A DNA stretch of 46,784 bases from Bremerella alba (GCF_013618625.1 NZ_JABRWO010000023.1:1-46784); one strand, 5' to 3'; positions 25,525 to 34,976 are shown, counted from the first letter of the stretch. Notes: a model not told the origin generated them from the letters alone. A program made the numbers and translations.

Positions 25525-25896
25525 CACATCGGGAATGCGTGTCGGTTTTCCTTCCCGCGTAATACATGCCAGAAGTGTCTTGCCTTCGACGACGAGGTTA
25601 TCTTCGCAGCGAATCTCGTAAGCCAGCTCGATCCGGGCTCCCTTCGCTTTCACTGCTTTTACCGTGACGTGCAGCAAGTCGTCGAACTCGGCAGGCAAGT
25701 GATAGCGGCACTCGACGTCGCGGACCACGAGCAACAAGCCGTCGGCTTCCATGCGTTTGTAATTAAATCCGCCGGCTCGCAACATTTCGGTCCGTGCCAG
25801 CTCGAAATAGGTGATGTAATTGGCGTGGTGAACGCGGCCTTGGGCGTCCGTTTCCTGGTAACGGACGCGGACTTCTGCGGTGTATTCAGATAGCAT
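25510..25896 (-). CDS. Hotdog-fold acyl-CoA thioesterase (4HBT/YbgC type)
   Basis: The 128-aa protein has VRYQETDAQGRVHHANYITYFELAR, the catalytic motif of 4-hydroxybenzoyl-CoA thioesterase/YbgC proteins, with the catalytic Asp in ETDAQG. FDDLLHVTVKAVKAKGARIELAYEI follows, then VEGKTLLACITREGKPTRIPD. It hydrolyses acyl-CoA in the cytoplasm; YbgC relatives work on phospholipid-linked acyl-CoAs, but the substrate here is open. No Tol-Pal genes are next to it. Confidence 0.88.
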   Translation of the reverse strand: MLSEYTAEVRVRYQETDAQGRVHHANYITYFELARTEMLRAGGFNYKRMEADGLLLVVRDVECRYHLPAEFDDLLHVTVKAVKAKGARIELAYEIRCEDNLVVEGKTLLACITREGKPTRIPDVLRLD

Positions 25897-26040
25897 AGGG
25901 AAAGGTTTTCTGGGACGATCTAGGCGAAAAGGCCCGGTTTATACTCCCCACTTGTTGGGGCAAAGATTGACCGAACCCTAAGCCTATTTTATAGTTGCGT
26001 TTATTAACTGCCAATTTCGTTTTAGCATGATTGGGGCACT

Positions 26041-26532
26041 ATGAGTACGGGAGCCGGCTCCGGTACCAGTTACAGCACCATGCGAGGTCGCGACTATCCC
26101 TCGCTTCGCCAGTTCACCGTCTTTTTGGAAAACCGCGTCGGGCAATTGCTTGAGATTGTGCGCCGCTTTGAAGGGAGCAACGTACGGATTGTTGCTCTTT
26201 CCATTAACGACGCGACCGAATGCTGTTTTGTTCGTTTCCTGCTCAGCGACCCCGAAGGGGGACGCGAGATCCTGGAGCGAGCTGGTTTGGCGCTGATCGA
26301 GTCTGACCTGATCGGGGTCGAATTGCCTGCCCAAAAGCAGCCCCTACTTCGGGTTTGCACGGCGCTGCTGCAATCGGAAGTGAATATCGTGCAGGCCTAT
26401 CCGCTGCTCTACACGCCGAATAATCGGGCTGCGGTCGCATTGATGGTCGATAACGCCGATATTGCGATGGATACGCTGCTTTCACGCAACTTCAAGGTCC
26501 TGACTGAGGATGATTTGAAGTTCGATGATTAG
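26041..26532 (+). CDS. Protein of two tandem ACT domains
   Basis: In the 163-aa product, residues 20-85 (LRQFTVFLENRVGQLLEIVRRFEGSNVRIVALSI) and 100-160 (PLLRVCTALLQSEVNIVQAYPLLY, AVALMVDNADIAMDTL) are two ACT modules. There is no attached enzyme domain. ACT domains bind amino acids and regulate metabolism; stand-alone pairs resemble small regulatory subunits such as IlvH or ACT-only sensors. The ATG at 26041 is used; MRGRDYPS 13 codons later is an alternative start. Confidence 0.82.
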   Translation: MSTGAGSGTSYSTMRGRDYPSLRQFTVFLENRVGQLLEIVRRFEGSNVRIVALSINDATECCFVRFLLSDPEGGREILERAGLALIESDLIGVELPAQKQPLLRVCTALLQSEVNIVQAYPLLYTPNNRAAVALMVDNADIAMDTLLSRNFKVLTEDDLKFDD

Positions 26533-26707
26533 ACTTGGTCTGCGAAAAAACCGTTAAAATCGTGCTATCAGGTCCGAGAACTGCTCTTCTCGATGGCGAA
26601 CCTTCTGACGGGGTGCCATCGATACGGCTTTGTCCGATAGAATTTGACTGCAAGTTCACACGGAAGTTATCCGAACCCCTCACTCGCCATCGGGCACTGG
26701 CAGCCGC

Positions 26708-27457
26708 ATGATTCACGTTCGTGATCTCGTCAAGTCGTACGACGATTTCCAACTCGGTAAGTTTACGGCAGTGGATCATGTCAGCTTCTTTGCGATGCCT
26801 GGCGAGATTTTCGGTCTGCTAGGCCCTAACGGAGCCGGTAAGACGACGGCGCTTCGCATTCTGAGTACGGTTCTCGAGCCCACCTCCGGTACGGTAAAAA
26901 TCGCCGGGTACGATGTCACGACTGAGCCCGCTTTGGTGCGACATAAAATCGGCTTCATGTCTGCCAACACGGCAGTGTACGACCGGATGACGGCCTGGGA
27001 GATGGTGGAATACTTCGGCAAGCTATACGGCATGCCGGACCACGAATTGCACGACCGGATGGAAGAGCTGTTCCATCGTCTGGGTATGCGCGAGATTCGT
27101 GATGTGCTAGGCGCGAAGATGTCGACCGGCATGAAGCAAAAGGTTTCGATTGCCCGGGCGCTTGTGCATGATCCGCCGGTTTTGATTTTCGACGAACCGA
27201 CACTGGGGCTTGATGTTTTCGTGGCGCGTGCTTTGGTTCAGCTGATTTCGGAGCTTCGCGACCAAGGCAAGTGCATCATCTTTTCGTCGCATATCATGCG
27301 GGAAGTCGAGAAACTGTGCGACAAGGTTGCCATCATGAACCGGGGAAAGATCCTCGCCGAAGGCACCATCGATCAGCTACGCGTTCAGTATGACCAACCT
27401 GATCTGGAAGAATTGTTCTTTCATCTGATTGGCGAGCCGGATGGAATCGCCAACTAA
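26708..27457 (+). CDS. ABC transporter ATP-binding protein (NatA type)
   Basis: The 249-aa protein has Walker [10 protein letters not shown] (39-47), the NatA-like signature [15 protein letters not shown] in place of LSGGQ, Walker [13 protein letters not shown] and the switch histidine in [14 protein letters not shown]. It is the cytoplasmic ATPase partner of the permease that starts 18 bp downstream. NatAB systems export Na+ or, in other lineages, peptides or antibiotics. The substrate is unknown here. Confidence 0.92.
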   Translation: MIHVRDLVKSYDDFQLGKFTAVDHVSFFAMPGEIFGLLGPNGAGKTTALRILSTVLEPTSGTVKIAGYDVTTEPALVRHKIGFMSANTAVYDRMTAWEMVEYFGKLYGMPDHELHDRMEELFHRLGMREIRDVLGAKMSTGMKQKVSIARALVHDPPVLIFDEPTLGLDVFVARALVQLISELRDQGKCIIFSSHIMREVEKLCDKVAIMNRGKILAEGTIDQLRVQYDQPDLEELFFHLIGEPDGIAN

Positions 27458-27475
27458 CGGCAGCGAGAGCAAGGA

Positions 27476-29797
27476 ATGAACTGGGACAACGTCAAGCTGA
27501 TTCTAAAGCGAGAGCTACGTGATCAAGCTCGTGATCGGCGCACGCTCTTTTCCGTGATTGGTTTGCCGGTCCTGTTGTATCCGCTGATGGGGCTGATGGT
27601 CTTGCAGGTCATGCAGTTTCGTCAGACCCATCCGACACGTCTACGCGTGATCGGTTTGCACGAATTGCCCGGCACGCCGGATTTGTTCGTGCCGTCGGTG
27701 CAATTGGACAACGAGCTGGAAGACGATTCTCGGTATGAGTTTTCTCCTGAGCTGTTGCAAGATGCCGGCGTGACAAGTCGTTTCGAAATTGAAGCGACCG
27801 AAGCGTCGGTCGATCCGAATGTGGTCGAGATGACCGCGAAAGAAACGCTCACGGCCGACAAGCTCGACGCGATTATCTACTTTCCTCCTGGCTTCAAAGA
27901 GCGAATGGAAAGCTTTCAGGACGACCAGAAGAATGACGAATCGACCGACGAGATTCCTTCCCCTCAATTGATCACCAACTCGTCTGACGAGCATTCCAAG
28001 CTGGCGGAAAATCGACTTCGGCAGATACTGCATTCGTGGCGCGAAAAGTTGATCCAACATAACTTGGAAGCCAACGATGTGCCGGCCGTCATTACCGATC
28101 CCTTCAACTTCGGTACGGTCGATCTTTCCGATAAGCCGCTCGATCAGTCATCTTATCTGTGGGCCAAGATCTTTCCGTTTATCGTAGTGATCTGGGCGTT
28201 GACCGGGGCGTTTTATCCCGCGATCGACCTGTGCGCCGGCGAGAAAGAACGAGGAACGCTTGAGACGCTGCTTTCCAGCCCCGCGCTGCGCTCGGAGATT
28301 GTGGCCGGCAAGTTACTTGCGATCATGACGTTCAGTATCGCGACCAGTGTCTTAAATCTGGCGAGTATGGGTTTCACGGCCAGTTTTGTCATGGGGCAAG
28401 TCGGTGGTGGAGAAATGGCCTCGCGGATCAACTTCGGGCCCCCGCCGATTTGGTCGTTGGGTTGGTTGTTTCTAGCGCTGATCCCGATGGCCGCGTTGTT
28501 CAGCGCCTTGGCGTTGGCGATCGCGACGATGGCTCGAAGCAGCAAGGAAGGCCAGTACTATCTGCTTCCGCTGCTGATGCTCAATTTACCGTTGGTCGTT
28601 TTGCCGGTGCTGCCAGATACGGAACTGTCCTTCGGGACGTCGTTGATCCCGGTGAGCGGAATGTCGTTTCTGCTCAAGGCCTTGATGGAAGGGGATTACA
28701 CCAAAGCGGCGACCTATGTGCTGCCGGTGCTGGGTGTGACGGCGTTTTGTATCTGGGTGGCCATTCGCTGGGCGATCGATCAGTTCAATAACGAGTCGGT
28801 CTTGTTCCGCGAAAGCGAACGGTTCAGTCTTCAGGCTTGGTTTAAGAAGATGTGGCGAGATCGCCAAGATACTCCATCGGCTTCTGGTGCGTTTTTGATG
28901 GGCATTGTCTTGCTCGCGCTGCCGCACATGGTCGGCAAATACGTGATGCCAGTACCTGGGGAAGACGGCACGCTGAGCGTTGGTTCGTTGGTGCAGTACA
29001 TGCTGACCAACCAGATCGGTTTGATTCTGCTGCCGGTGTTGATCGCGGCTTGGATATTTACGCGTAGCGTGAAAAAGACGTTCTCGCTGCGGCTGCTTGA
29101 CTCACGTGTTTATGGGGCCATGCTGATGGCACCGGTGTTAGCAATCTGTTTGCACCCTTTCGCCATCTACTTGCGCGACATCATTCAAAACACGATTCCC
29201 ATGTCAGAGGATCTGCAGGACCAGTTGGCGAACATGCTCGGCAGTACGGCCGAGCTGTCGATCCTGCATATATTCCTTCTGTTTGCCATCTTGCCGGCCA
29301 TTTGCGAGGAATTCGCTTGTCGTGGTTTCATCCTCTCCGGCATGCGGCATATCGGACACAAGTGGGCCGCGATCACCATTTCGGCCATCTTCTTCGGGCT
29401 ACTTCATGGCATCCTTCAGCAGTCGATTCCGGCCACGATTTTTGGCTTGATGATTGGCTTTTTGGCGGTTCAGTCACGAAGTCTGTTACCGGCGATTCTC
29501 TTTCATGCCACGCACAATAGTCTGGTGTTCGCTCAGGGGATGATCACGACGGAAACGATCGAAGCCAATCCATGGCTGAAAGTGCTTGTCACGACAGCCA
29601 CCGAGATGCCTGGCGATGCCCGATACCAGCCGGTGCTCGTATTTTTGTGCGGAATTGGTGCGGTGGCACTGGTGGGTATTTTTGCCCGAATGCCTGCGGA
29701 ACTTTCTTCGGAAGAACGCCGCCAAGAAGCCCTGAACCATCAGGGGGCGATCCGCTCGGCAATGGGTAACCGCAAGGATAGCAGCGCGAAGTCTTAA
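27476..29797 (+). CDS. ABC permease (NatB/ABC-2 type) fused to a CPBP intramembrane protease
   Basis: Residues 1-460 form a NatB/ABC-2 permease: the first membrane helix RTLFSVIGLPVLLYPLMGLMVLQ, a large extracytoplasmic loop, then helices around AKIFPFIVVIWALTGAFYPAIDLCAGEKERGTLETLL. Residues 480-730 form a second membrane domain with E611-E612-x3-R616 (AICEEFACRGFILSG) and HG and HATHNSL histidines. These are the catalytic motifs of CPBP (Rce1/Abi) glutamyl proteases. The 773-aa fusion is typical of planctomycetes. The protease may cleave the exported peptide or a regulator of it; that is inference. It is operonic with the NatA gene. Confidence 0.88.
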   Translation: MNWDNVKLILKRELRDQARDRRTLFSVIGLPVLLYPLMGLMVLQVMQFRQTHPTRLRVIGLHELPGTPDLFVPSVQLDNELEDDSRYEFSPELLQDAGVTSRFEIEATEASVDPNVVEMTAKETLTADKLDAIIYFPPGFKERMESFQDDQKNDESTDEIPSPQLITNSSDEHSKLAENRLRQILHSWREKLIQHNLEANDVPAVITDPFNFGTVDLSDKPLDQSSYLWAKIFPFIVVIWALTGAFYPAIDLCAGEKERGTLETLLSSPALRSEIVAGKLLAIMTFSIATSVLNLASMGFTASFVMGQVGGGEMASRINFGPPPIWSLGWLFLALIPMAALFSALALAIATMARSSKEGQYYLLPLLMLNLPLVVLPVLPDTELSFGTSLIPVSGMSFLLKALMEGDYTKAATYVLPVLGVTAFCIWVAIRWAIDQFNNESVLFRESERFSLQAWFKKMWRDRQDTPSASGAFLMGIVLLALPHMVGKYVMPVPGEDGTLSVGSLVQYMLTNQIGLILLPVLIAAWIFTRSVKKTFSLRLLDSRVYGAMLMAPVLAICLHPFAIYLRDIIQNTIPMSEDLQDQLANMLGSTAELSILHIFLLFAILPAICEEFACRGFILSGMRHIGHKWAAITISAIFFGLLHGILQQSIPATIFGLMIGFLAVQSRSLLPAILFHATHNSLVFAQGMITTETIEANPWLKVLVTTATEMPGDARYQPVLVFLCGIGAVALVGIFARMPAELSSEERRQEALNHQGAIRSAMGNRKDSSAKS

Positions 29798-29875
29798 CGC
29801 CGGACGGGACTTGAGGGCAACGATCTCTACACGCCGCCTGATCGGGCAATCCAACGTAGTCCCGTAGTTACCACG

Positions 29876-30028
29876 GGGTGGCCCAGAGATTTATCTCTGG
29901 GTAGCCGCAGGCTACAAGCGGCTCATGCATCGACGTTACCGAAGATGGATTCTTGCCACCTTATTTCAGCCGGGACCTTTAGCCGCTTGTGACCCAAGGT
30001 CACCCAGAGATAAATCTCTGGGCCACCC
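29876..30028. repeat. Inverted REP-like pair (REPIN-like element)
   Basis: Two 27-bp arms (29876-29902 and 30002-30028) are perfect reverse complements of each other. Each contains the internal palindrome CCAGAGAT-TT-ATCTCTGG. The next 20 bases inward (29903-29923 and 29981-30001) are also similar, sharing CAAGCGGCT. About 57 bp separates them. The layout is that of two REPs in opposite orientation. The interval 29798-30058 between the permease and TrhO-RluA genes holds nothing else. Confidence 0.8.
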
Positions 30029-30058
30029 ATTTAGTTTGATGGGTGAAGTGAGGATTCT

Positions 30059-31906
30059 CTATTCGCCTCGGTTCGCCCAACTAGGGGCCGGTGCTTGAAA
30101 GGTCACCATCTCCGCAGTTTGTGGGTGGCGGAAGCTGACTTCCCAGGCGTGCAGACACATCGGTGGTTCGTCGATTTCGAGCGTCTGTCTCTCTTGCATG
30201 ATGTTATCGCGCTGATACATCGGATCGCCCACAATGGGAAAGCCGAGGTGCCAAAGATGTAATCGAATTTGATTGGTGCGGCCTGTCTTGGGCGAGACTT
30301 CCAGCATGGCCGTTCCGTCATCGAACCGCTTCTGAACCATGAAATCGGTACGCGACGGCTGACCACCTTCTTCGACTCGGCGGCCACCTCCTCGAACGCG
30401 TGAGGTGCCGATCGGTTCGTCACAGATGAATTCATCTTCTGCGGGATGCCCATAGACCAACGCCAGGTAACGCTTCTCGACTTTGCCCTGCTCGAACTGC
30501 GGCTGCACCTGGCGAGCGACGGCGCTGGTGCGGGACAGGACAGCGACCCCAGTGGTGTTGGCGTCCAAGCGATGGGCAATTCGCAGCTTCTGGGGATGAT
30601 AAACCTGCTCCAGAAAGCTAATCAGCGAATTCTTGTTGAATCGGCCGCACGGATGCATGGGCAAAGGGGCCGGCTTGCTGACAACGATCAACGCCGAGTC
30701 TTCGTAAAGAATCTGAATGTCGGTGCTGACGTCCGGTTCAATCGTGCCGGGATAGCGAGGCTCGAAGAGTTGGCCAGCAACCAATGGGATGCTCGGGTCT
30801 GCCACGCGATACTCGATCAGGCGTTCGTCTTGATGTTGAATGATTTCAACGAGCAACTTCTGAGCGACCATTTTCTCCCAGAAACCTTGCGAGGCAGCCG
30901 GGACTTTTTCGGCAAGTACCTCGTACAGCGTTCTTCCTTTTTGCTCGGACGAAACAAATAGACGCCGCGTATTGGTGTAAGGAATGCTGCCGGGCAGAGG
31001 AGTGGTCACCTCTTTCAACTTGGTTTGCCGCTTGGACACCACTTCGGCCATCGTTTCCTGAGCCGACTTAAAGCAGTGAGGGCAGGATTCGTTGGGCACA
31101 TACAGCGGCGAGTTCTGTTCTTCGGTCGTCAAAGGAGTCTGACAGGCGAAGCACTGGGAAACGGCCGATTCTTGTAAACGCGGATCGACGGCAACGCGTT
31201 GATCGAAGACGAAACAGTCTCCTTGGTAATGATCGCCGCCAACCAATTCGAAGTACTTGAGGATGCCTCCGTCGAGTTGGTAGACCTCGTCGAAGCCGGC
31301 CTGTTGCATGAAAGGACCGGCCTTCTCGCAGCGGATGCCCCCGGTGCAGAACATAACAACAGGTGTCGATTTGACGTCTTCCGGCAGACTGGCAACCGCT
31401 TTGGGGAAATCGCGGAACGTATTGATCCCGGCTGGCACGGCTTGCTCGAACGTGCCGACTTTCACTTCGTAGTCGTTTCGCACGTCGTACAGCAGAAGCG
31501 GTTTGCCGTCGTCGAGCCACTGCTTGAGTTGCTGGGGAGGAAGCTTGGGGGCGGTACGCTCCGCAGGCTCGATCCCATCGATACCAAACGCAATGATTTC
31601 CTTCTTGATCTTTACCAGCATCCGGCGAAAAGGCTGGTAGCTGGTGAAGCTCTCCTTCGCCTCGAGCTTCTCGAGGCCAGGAATTTTACGAAGCGCAACT
31701 AGCAGGCTATGGACACTTTCGTCGGGACCGGCCACGAAGAGGTTGATGCCTTCGGTGCTGAGCAAGATCGTTCCGCGTAGGTCGAGTCGTCGGCACAAAC
31801 GGCGCAGCGAATCTCTCAGCGGCTTCAATTCCGACAACGAAGCGAACAAATAGGACGAAACGTTCAAGACTGGCCCGGCATCGGGCACGGCGGTTGGCGT
31901 ATTCAT
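30059..31906 (-). CDS. TrhO (tRNA U34 hydroxylase) fused to an RluA-type pseudouridine synthase
   Basis: Residues 1-290 match TrhO/YceA: an N-terminal ferredoxin-like region with RGTILLSTEGIN, then a rhodanese domain with catalytic loop C187TGGIRC193 and zinc Cys pairs C252xxC255 and C275xxC278. TrhO hydroxylates uridine-34 of tRNA. Residues 300-380 form an S4-like or linker region. Residues 395-615 are an RluA pseudouridine synthase with HRLDANTTG (catalytic D448), RYLALVYG and GRTNQIRLHLWHLGFPIVGDPMY. The two RNA-modifying enzymes are a single 615-aa frame with no visible frameshift. Confidence 0.88.
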   Translation of the reverse strand: MNTPTAVPDAGPVLNVSSYLFASLSELKPLRDSLRRLCRRLDLRGTILLSTEGINLFVAGPDESVHSLLVALRKIPGLEKLEAKESFTSYQPFRRMLVKIKKEIIAFGIDGIEPAERTAPKLPPQQLKQWLDDGKPLLLYDVRNDYEVKVGTFEQAVPAGINTFRDFPKAVASLPEDVKSTPVVMFCTGGIRCEKAGPFMQQAGFDEVYQLDGGILKYFELVGGDHYQGDCFVFDQRVAVDPRLQESAVSQCFACQTPLTTEEQNSPLYVPNESCPHCFKSAQETMAEVVSKRQTKLKEVTTPLPGSIPYTNTRRLFVSSEQKGRTLYEVLAEKVPAASQGFWEKMVAQKLLVEIIQHQDERLIEYRVADPSIPLVAGQLFEPRYPGTIEPDVSTDIQILYEDSALIVVSKPAPLPMHPCGRFNKNSLISFLEQVYHPQKLRIAHRLDANTTGVAVLSRTSAVARQVQPQFEQGKVEKRYLALVYGHPAEDEFICDEPIGTSRVRGGGRRVEEGGQPSRTDFMVQKRFDDGTAMLEVSPKTGRTNQIRLHLWHLGFPIVGDPMYQRDNIMQERQTLEIDEPPMCLHAWEVSFRHPQTAEMVTFQAPAPSWANRGE

Positions 31907-31966
31907 ACCGCAAATTATCTTTGGAATCCCGTTCTTCGCAAACGGGGGAGACGCGAGAAGACGCAG

Positions 31967-32302
31967 CTATTGAGGCATTTCTTCCAGAGTGACACGCAGT
32001 GGAAGGGCTCCCTTCGCTTTCATCACGGGGTCAGGGCCGCGTGAGATCACTTGTTCCCGCTTCAGCTCGGCACCTTCCAGGGTACCGCTCCAGACCAGGC
32101 ATCGGCCCTGTTCGTGGGCTTCCTGGGTCAGATGAAAGCATTTCTCTAGTTCGTACCCAAAGACTTTGCGCAAAGTCTCGATGACGAACTCAAATGTGTT
32201 GATTTCGTCGTTGTGCAGAACGACCCCGTACGGCGGCTGACGTTTCGGTTTGTTCTCGACGATCGATTCGGGGGTGGCGACGACCGTATCTTCGCTGCTC
32301 AT
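31967..32302 (-). CDS. clpS: ClpS adaptor of the ClpAP/ClpCP protease
   Basis: The 111-aa product has a disordered N-terminus, then PPYGVVLHNDEINTFEFVIETLRKVFGYELEKCFHLTQEAHEQGR, the ClpS core. The DE and F residues there form the N-degron pocket. The tail GPDPVMKAKGALPLRVTLEEMP is typical of planctomycete/actinobacterial ClpS. It delivers N-end-rule substrates to ClpA or ClpC in the cytoplasm. No clp ATPase is adjacent. It is 60 bp upstream of the TrhO-RluA gene on the same strand. Confidence 0.92.
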   Translation of the reverse strand: MSSEDTVVATPESIVENKPKRQPPYGVVLHNDEINTFEFVIETLRKVFGYELEKCFHLTQEAHEQGRCLVWSGTLEGAELKREQVISRGPDPVMKAKGALPLRVTLEEMPQ

Positions 32303-32415
32303 AGTTCTTCAAATACTGCCGAGGTAATAACAAGGTCCAACTATACCTAACGTTGTAATGACCATTTTGGCAGTTGCCAAAGAAAATCAATACTCGGATA
32401 TCCGCGGAATGACAC

Positions 32416-32462
32416 AAAAAAAGGGCCGGCAGGTTCGCTTTGCGAAAATGCCAGGCCCTTTT
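32416..32462 (-). terminator. Rho-independent terminator downstream of the ribbon-helix-helix gene
   Basis: On the minus strand a GGGCC-rich stem with a loop ends in TTTTTTT. The other strand also has TTTT, so it could act in both directions. The rest of 32463-32663 shows no gene. Confidence 0.75.
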
Positions 32463-32663
32463 CGTCCTCAGCCGCAATCGAATTCAAGTTCGCCACCGCC
32501 CGTAGTGATGGGATTCATCACGCATGAGCGGCGCGTTTGAGCGCGTGTATTGCCTGGTGGTGTTGACCATCCGGCGCGCGGATTGTTCCACCTGGCTAGG
32601 TTTCCTCGAATCGAGCCGTACCGCATGCTCACCAGCGGTACGCCCTAAGCGTCTGGGTAGAGC

Positions 32664-33281
32664 TTAGTCGTTGGGGATCATCGAGTCGTCGATGACCTGC
32701 AGTAGCTTCGAGATGCACAGCTTGTTCATGCTGGTACGTCGCGAGTGAGCTTCAACGCGGAGCGACTCGTGAAGGCTCTTGGGCAGACGCACGGTGATGA
32801 CCCGGGTCGGCTCTTTCGATTCGTTCTGGACGTTGGAGCGTTCGCGCAGCTTGACGATCATCAGCTGGATTTCGCTGTACTCTTCGGACTGCTCGAACTT
32901 CGTGAATTCTTCTGGCTGTGGGAAGAGTCGGTGAACGACCCCTTCGACGCCGAGGATCTCACGGAAGTAGGTGACCCAGTCCGGCACACCACGGAAAAAC
33001 TCACGAGCGATACGAACGCACTCGATCTTCTTTTCCTCGAAGGTGGCGGTTGGGGCGACGTTCAACGCTGGCCCTGCAGGAGCGGCCGGCTGAACCGGTG
33101 CTTGCGGCGTGCCGGTGAAAGTCGGACGCGAGGTGGCGTAAGCACCTTCGCTGGCTGCCGGCTGCGGCGAATGGTACTGCGGCTGGCTAGGCTGCTGGGG
33201 TGGGAACGTGGTGTTTGGGTAAACCGGACGCGGTGCTGGCTGCGACTGCGGGTACGAATTGCCTGGGTTGTATTGGGACAC
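32664..33281 (-). CDS. Pro/Gln-rich protein with C-terminal ribbon-helix-helix domain
   Basis: The start is placed at GTG 33279-33281 (MSQYNPGNSYPQ) with GGAAGGAGC seven bases before it; the longer frame upstream has no such site. The 205-aa product has a disordered Pro/Gln/Ser N-terminus (residues 1-75), then a conserved helical region (KKIECVRIAREFFRGVPDWVTYFREILG). The C-terminal RHH fold is ITVRLPKSLHESLRVEAHSRRTSMNKLCISKLLQ, like Arc/MetJ/HicB-tail DNA-binding domains. It may be a DNA-binding regulator. No toxin partner is adjacent, so an antitoxin role is not supported. Confidence 0.75.
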   Translation of the reverse strand: MSQYNPGNSYPQSQPAPRPVYPNTTFPPQQPSQPQYHSPQPAASEGAYATSRPTFTGTPQAPVQPAAPAGPALNVAPTATFEEKKIECVRIAREFFRGVPDWVTYFREILGVEGVVHRLFPQPEEFTKFEQSEEYSEIQLMIVKLRERSNVQNESKEPTRVITVRLPKSLHESLRVEAHSRRTSMNKLCISKLLQVIDDSMIPND

Positions 33282-33613
33282 TTGCGAGGCTCCTTCCTGG
33301 AAACGACTGAGGACTTTGGACACCGTCGTGGCTGTGTTCACCACGCGATGTGTAAGGGTATGCCAGAATCCTTGGTTGCAAGTCAAGACCAGCGTAGAAG
33401 TGACTGCAGTGCAAGCACTTACGACCGACAGCAGTGCATGCACAATCTGGTTGCAGTGACGCGACTTTTTTGGGCAGGGGTGTCCCTGCTTAAGAAATAG
33501 GCAGAGGTCAAAGTCGCATCGAAGGAGCTGTCCCTAGGGGACGGGTTTATTTTTCCCGAAATAGTTCCAAATAGTCTCCGGAAGCCGGGTTTTACGGGGG
33601 AATCGCGCAAAAG

Positions 33614-33644
33614 AAAAACCCCGACGCGAGATCGCGGCGGGGTT
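33614..33644 (-). terminator. Rho-independent terminator of the TIM-barrel gene
   Basis: On the minus strand CCCCG-x-CGCG pairs across an ATCT loop with one mismatch and is followed by TTTTTCTTTT. The 33282-33751 interval otherwise shows no gene. Confidence 0.8.
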
Positions 33645-33751
33645 CTGTTTCGTGGAGCCCTAGGGGCTGAGGGCTGAAGTCACGTTTTCGTAGGTTTGAA
33701 ATCAGCGTCGCCCCGCTGCTCACCTGGTTATGGGCGGCAGATCGACTTCAC

Positions 33752-34672
33752 CTACGCTAGCTTGGCGGCGCACTTTTCCAGGAGCTTGCGAGTCAGGACG
33801 ATTCCTTCGATCTCGCCTGGGTTGCCCCCTTCCCATTCAACGCCGACATAACCGTGATAGTTATGCTTGTTGACGACAATGTCCATCATCTTGAAGAAGT
33901 CGGTGTTGGTTTCCAGGCCTTCTTCATTGAAGTTGTGCGACTTGGCGCTCACGGCCTTGGCGTACGGCATTAGTTCGTCGACGCCCTTATAGCGGTCGTA
34001 CATTTCGTCTTTGCTGACACGGAAGTTGCCAAAGTCTGGCAGCGTGCCGCAATTTTCCATGTCGACGGTCTTCATCACCGAAGCGAGCCACTCGCCGTTG
34101 GACGAAAGTCCCCCGTGGTTTTCGACGATCACGTTCAGGCCCAGGCCCTTGGCGAATTCGCTCAACTGGGCCAGGCCGTCGGCTGCCAGCTTGATCTGTT
34201 CTTCGTAGCTACCACTGCTTTTGGCGTTCACTCGGATCGAGTGTCCACCAAGGGTCTTGGCTGCTTCGGCCCATTTGTAGTGATTTTCGACCGCATTCTT
34301 GCGTTTGGCTTCGTCCGCATCGCCCAGGGCACCTTCGCCGTCGACCATGATCAGCAATTGCTTAACGCCATTGTCGTCAGCTCGCTTGTTCATTTCGGCC
34401 AGGTACTTTTCGTCCTTGGCTTTGTCTTTAAAGAACTGGTTCACGTATTCAATCGCTTCGATGCCGCATTCCTCTTTGGCCGTTTTGGCGAAGTCGAGGT
34501 TGTCGAGCTTGCCGCTACGGATGGTGCGGTGGAGCGACCACTGGGCCAGCGAGATTTTAAAGGGGGCTTTCTTGTCGGCGTCGGCCGCAAGAAGGTGTGG
34601 ACCGAGGGTCAATGCGGCGCCGGTGGCGGCCATCGATTGAAGGAATTGACGTCGACCGAGATGCCGTTGCAT
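33752..34672 (-). CDS. Tat-exported xylose-isomerase-like TIM-barrel protein
   Basis: The 306-aa protein begins [24 protein letters not shown], a twin-arginine signal (GRRQFL). The rest is a TIM barrel of the xylose isomerase-like/hydroxypyruvate isomerase group (PF01261): [48 protein letters not shown] and [11 protein letters not shown]. Acid/His metal ligands are plausible (E in VENHG, D in LPDFGNF, H in AKSHNF, E in VEWEGG). It is a periplasmic sugar isomerase or epimerase of unknown substrate. It is divergent from hflX. Confidence 0.88.
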   Translation of the reverse strand: MQRHLGRRQFLQSMAATGAALTLGPHLLAADADKKAPFKISLAQWSLHRTIRSGKLDNLDFAKTAKEECGIEAIEYVNQFFKDKAKDEKYLAEMNKRADDNGVKQLLIMVDGEGALGDADEAKRKNAVENHYKWAEAAKTLGGHSIRVNAKSSGSYEEQIKLAADGLAQLSEFAKGLGLNVIVENHGGLSSNGEWLASVMKTVDMENCGTLPDFGNFRVSKDEMYDRYKGVDELMPYAKAVSAKSHNFNEEGLETNTDFFKMMDIVVNKHNYHGYVGVEWEGGNPGEIEGIVLTRKLLEKCAAKLA

Positions 34673-34976
34673 GGGTGTCTTCCTCAGGGGGTGTGGGTTA
34701 ATCGTGAACTTTTGGCAAGGTTAAACCTCTAGTCTAGTTTAGAAGACGGAGCATATCGCGACTATTCCCTGGGGAAAAAGGGGCGAAAATTGCCGGTTCT
34801 GCTCCAGGATTTCTTACCGCTGGGGGGTGTAAATGCACCTTCGCTCCGGCAATAAGGCTGGTTAGAATTGTAGGAAAGGCTGCTGGCCAGGATTCAGCGG
34901 CTGAAGTAATCCCCTGTGCCGAAGGCCACTTCCCTGGTTCGGCACCGGTCAAAGAAAGGAAAAGCAGGCACCGCTT
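34673..34976. promoter_or_regulatory. Divergent region between TIM-barrel gene and hflX
   Basis: This 304-bp interval must contain both promoters. I see no recognisable riboswitch, repeat or small ORF in it, and no clean -35/-10 pair. Confidence 0.35.

Noticed and set aside
29876-30028. Possible CRISPR or phage attachment site
   Set aside because: Only two inverted arms with one unique spacer-like middle; no regular direct repeats, so a REP pair explains it better.
32664-33281. Toxin-antitoxin module
   Set aside because: No toxin-sized gene lies next to the ribbon-helix-helix gene; ClpS and a terminator are on one side and a gene-free stretch on the other.
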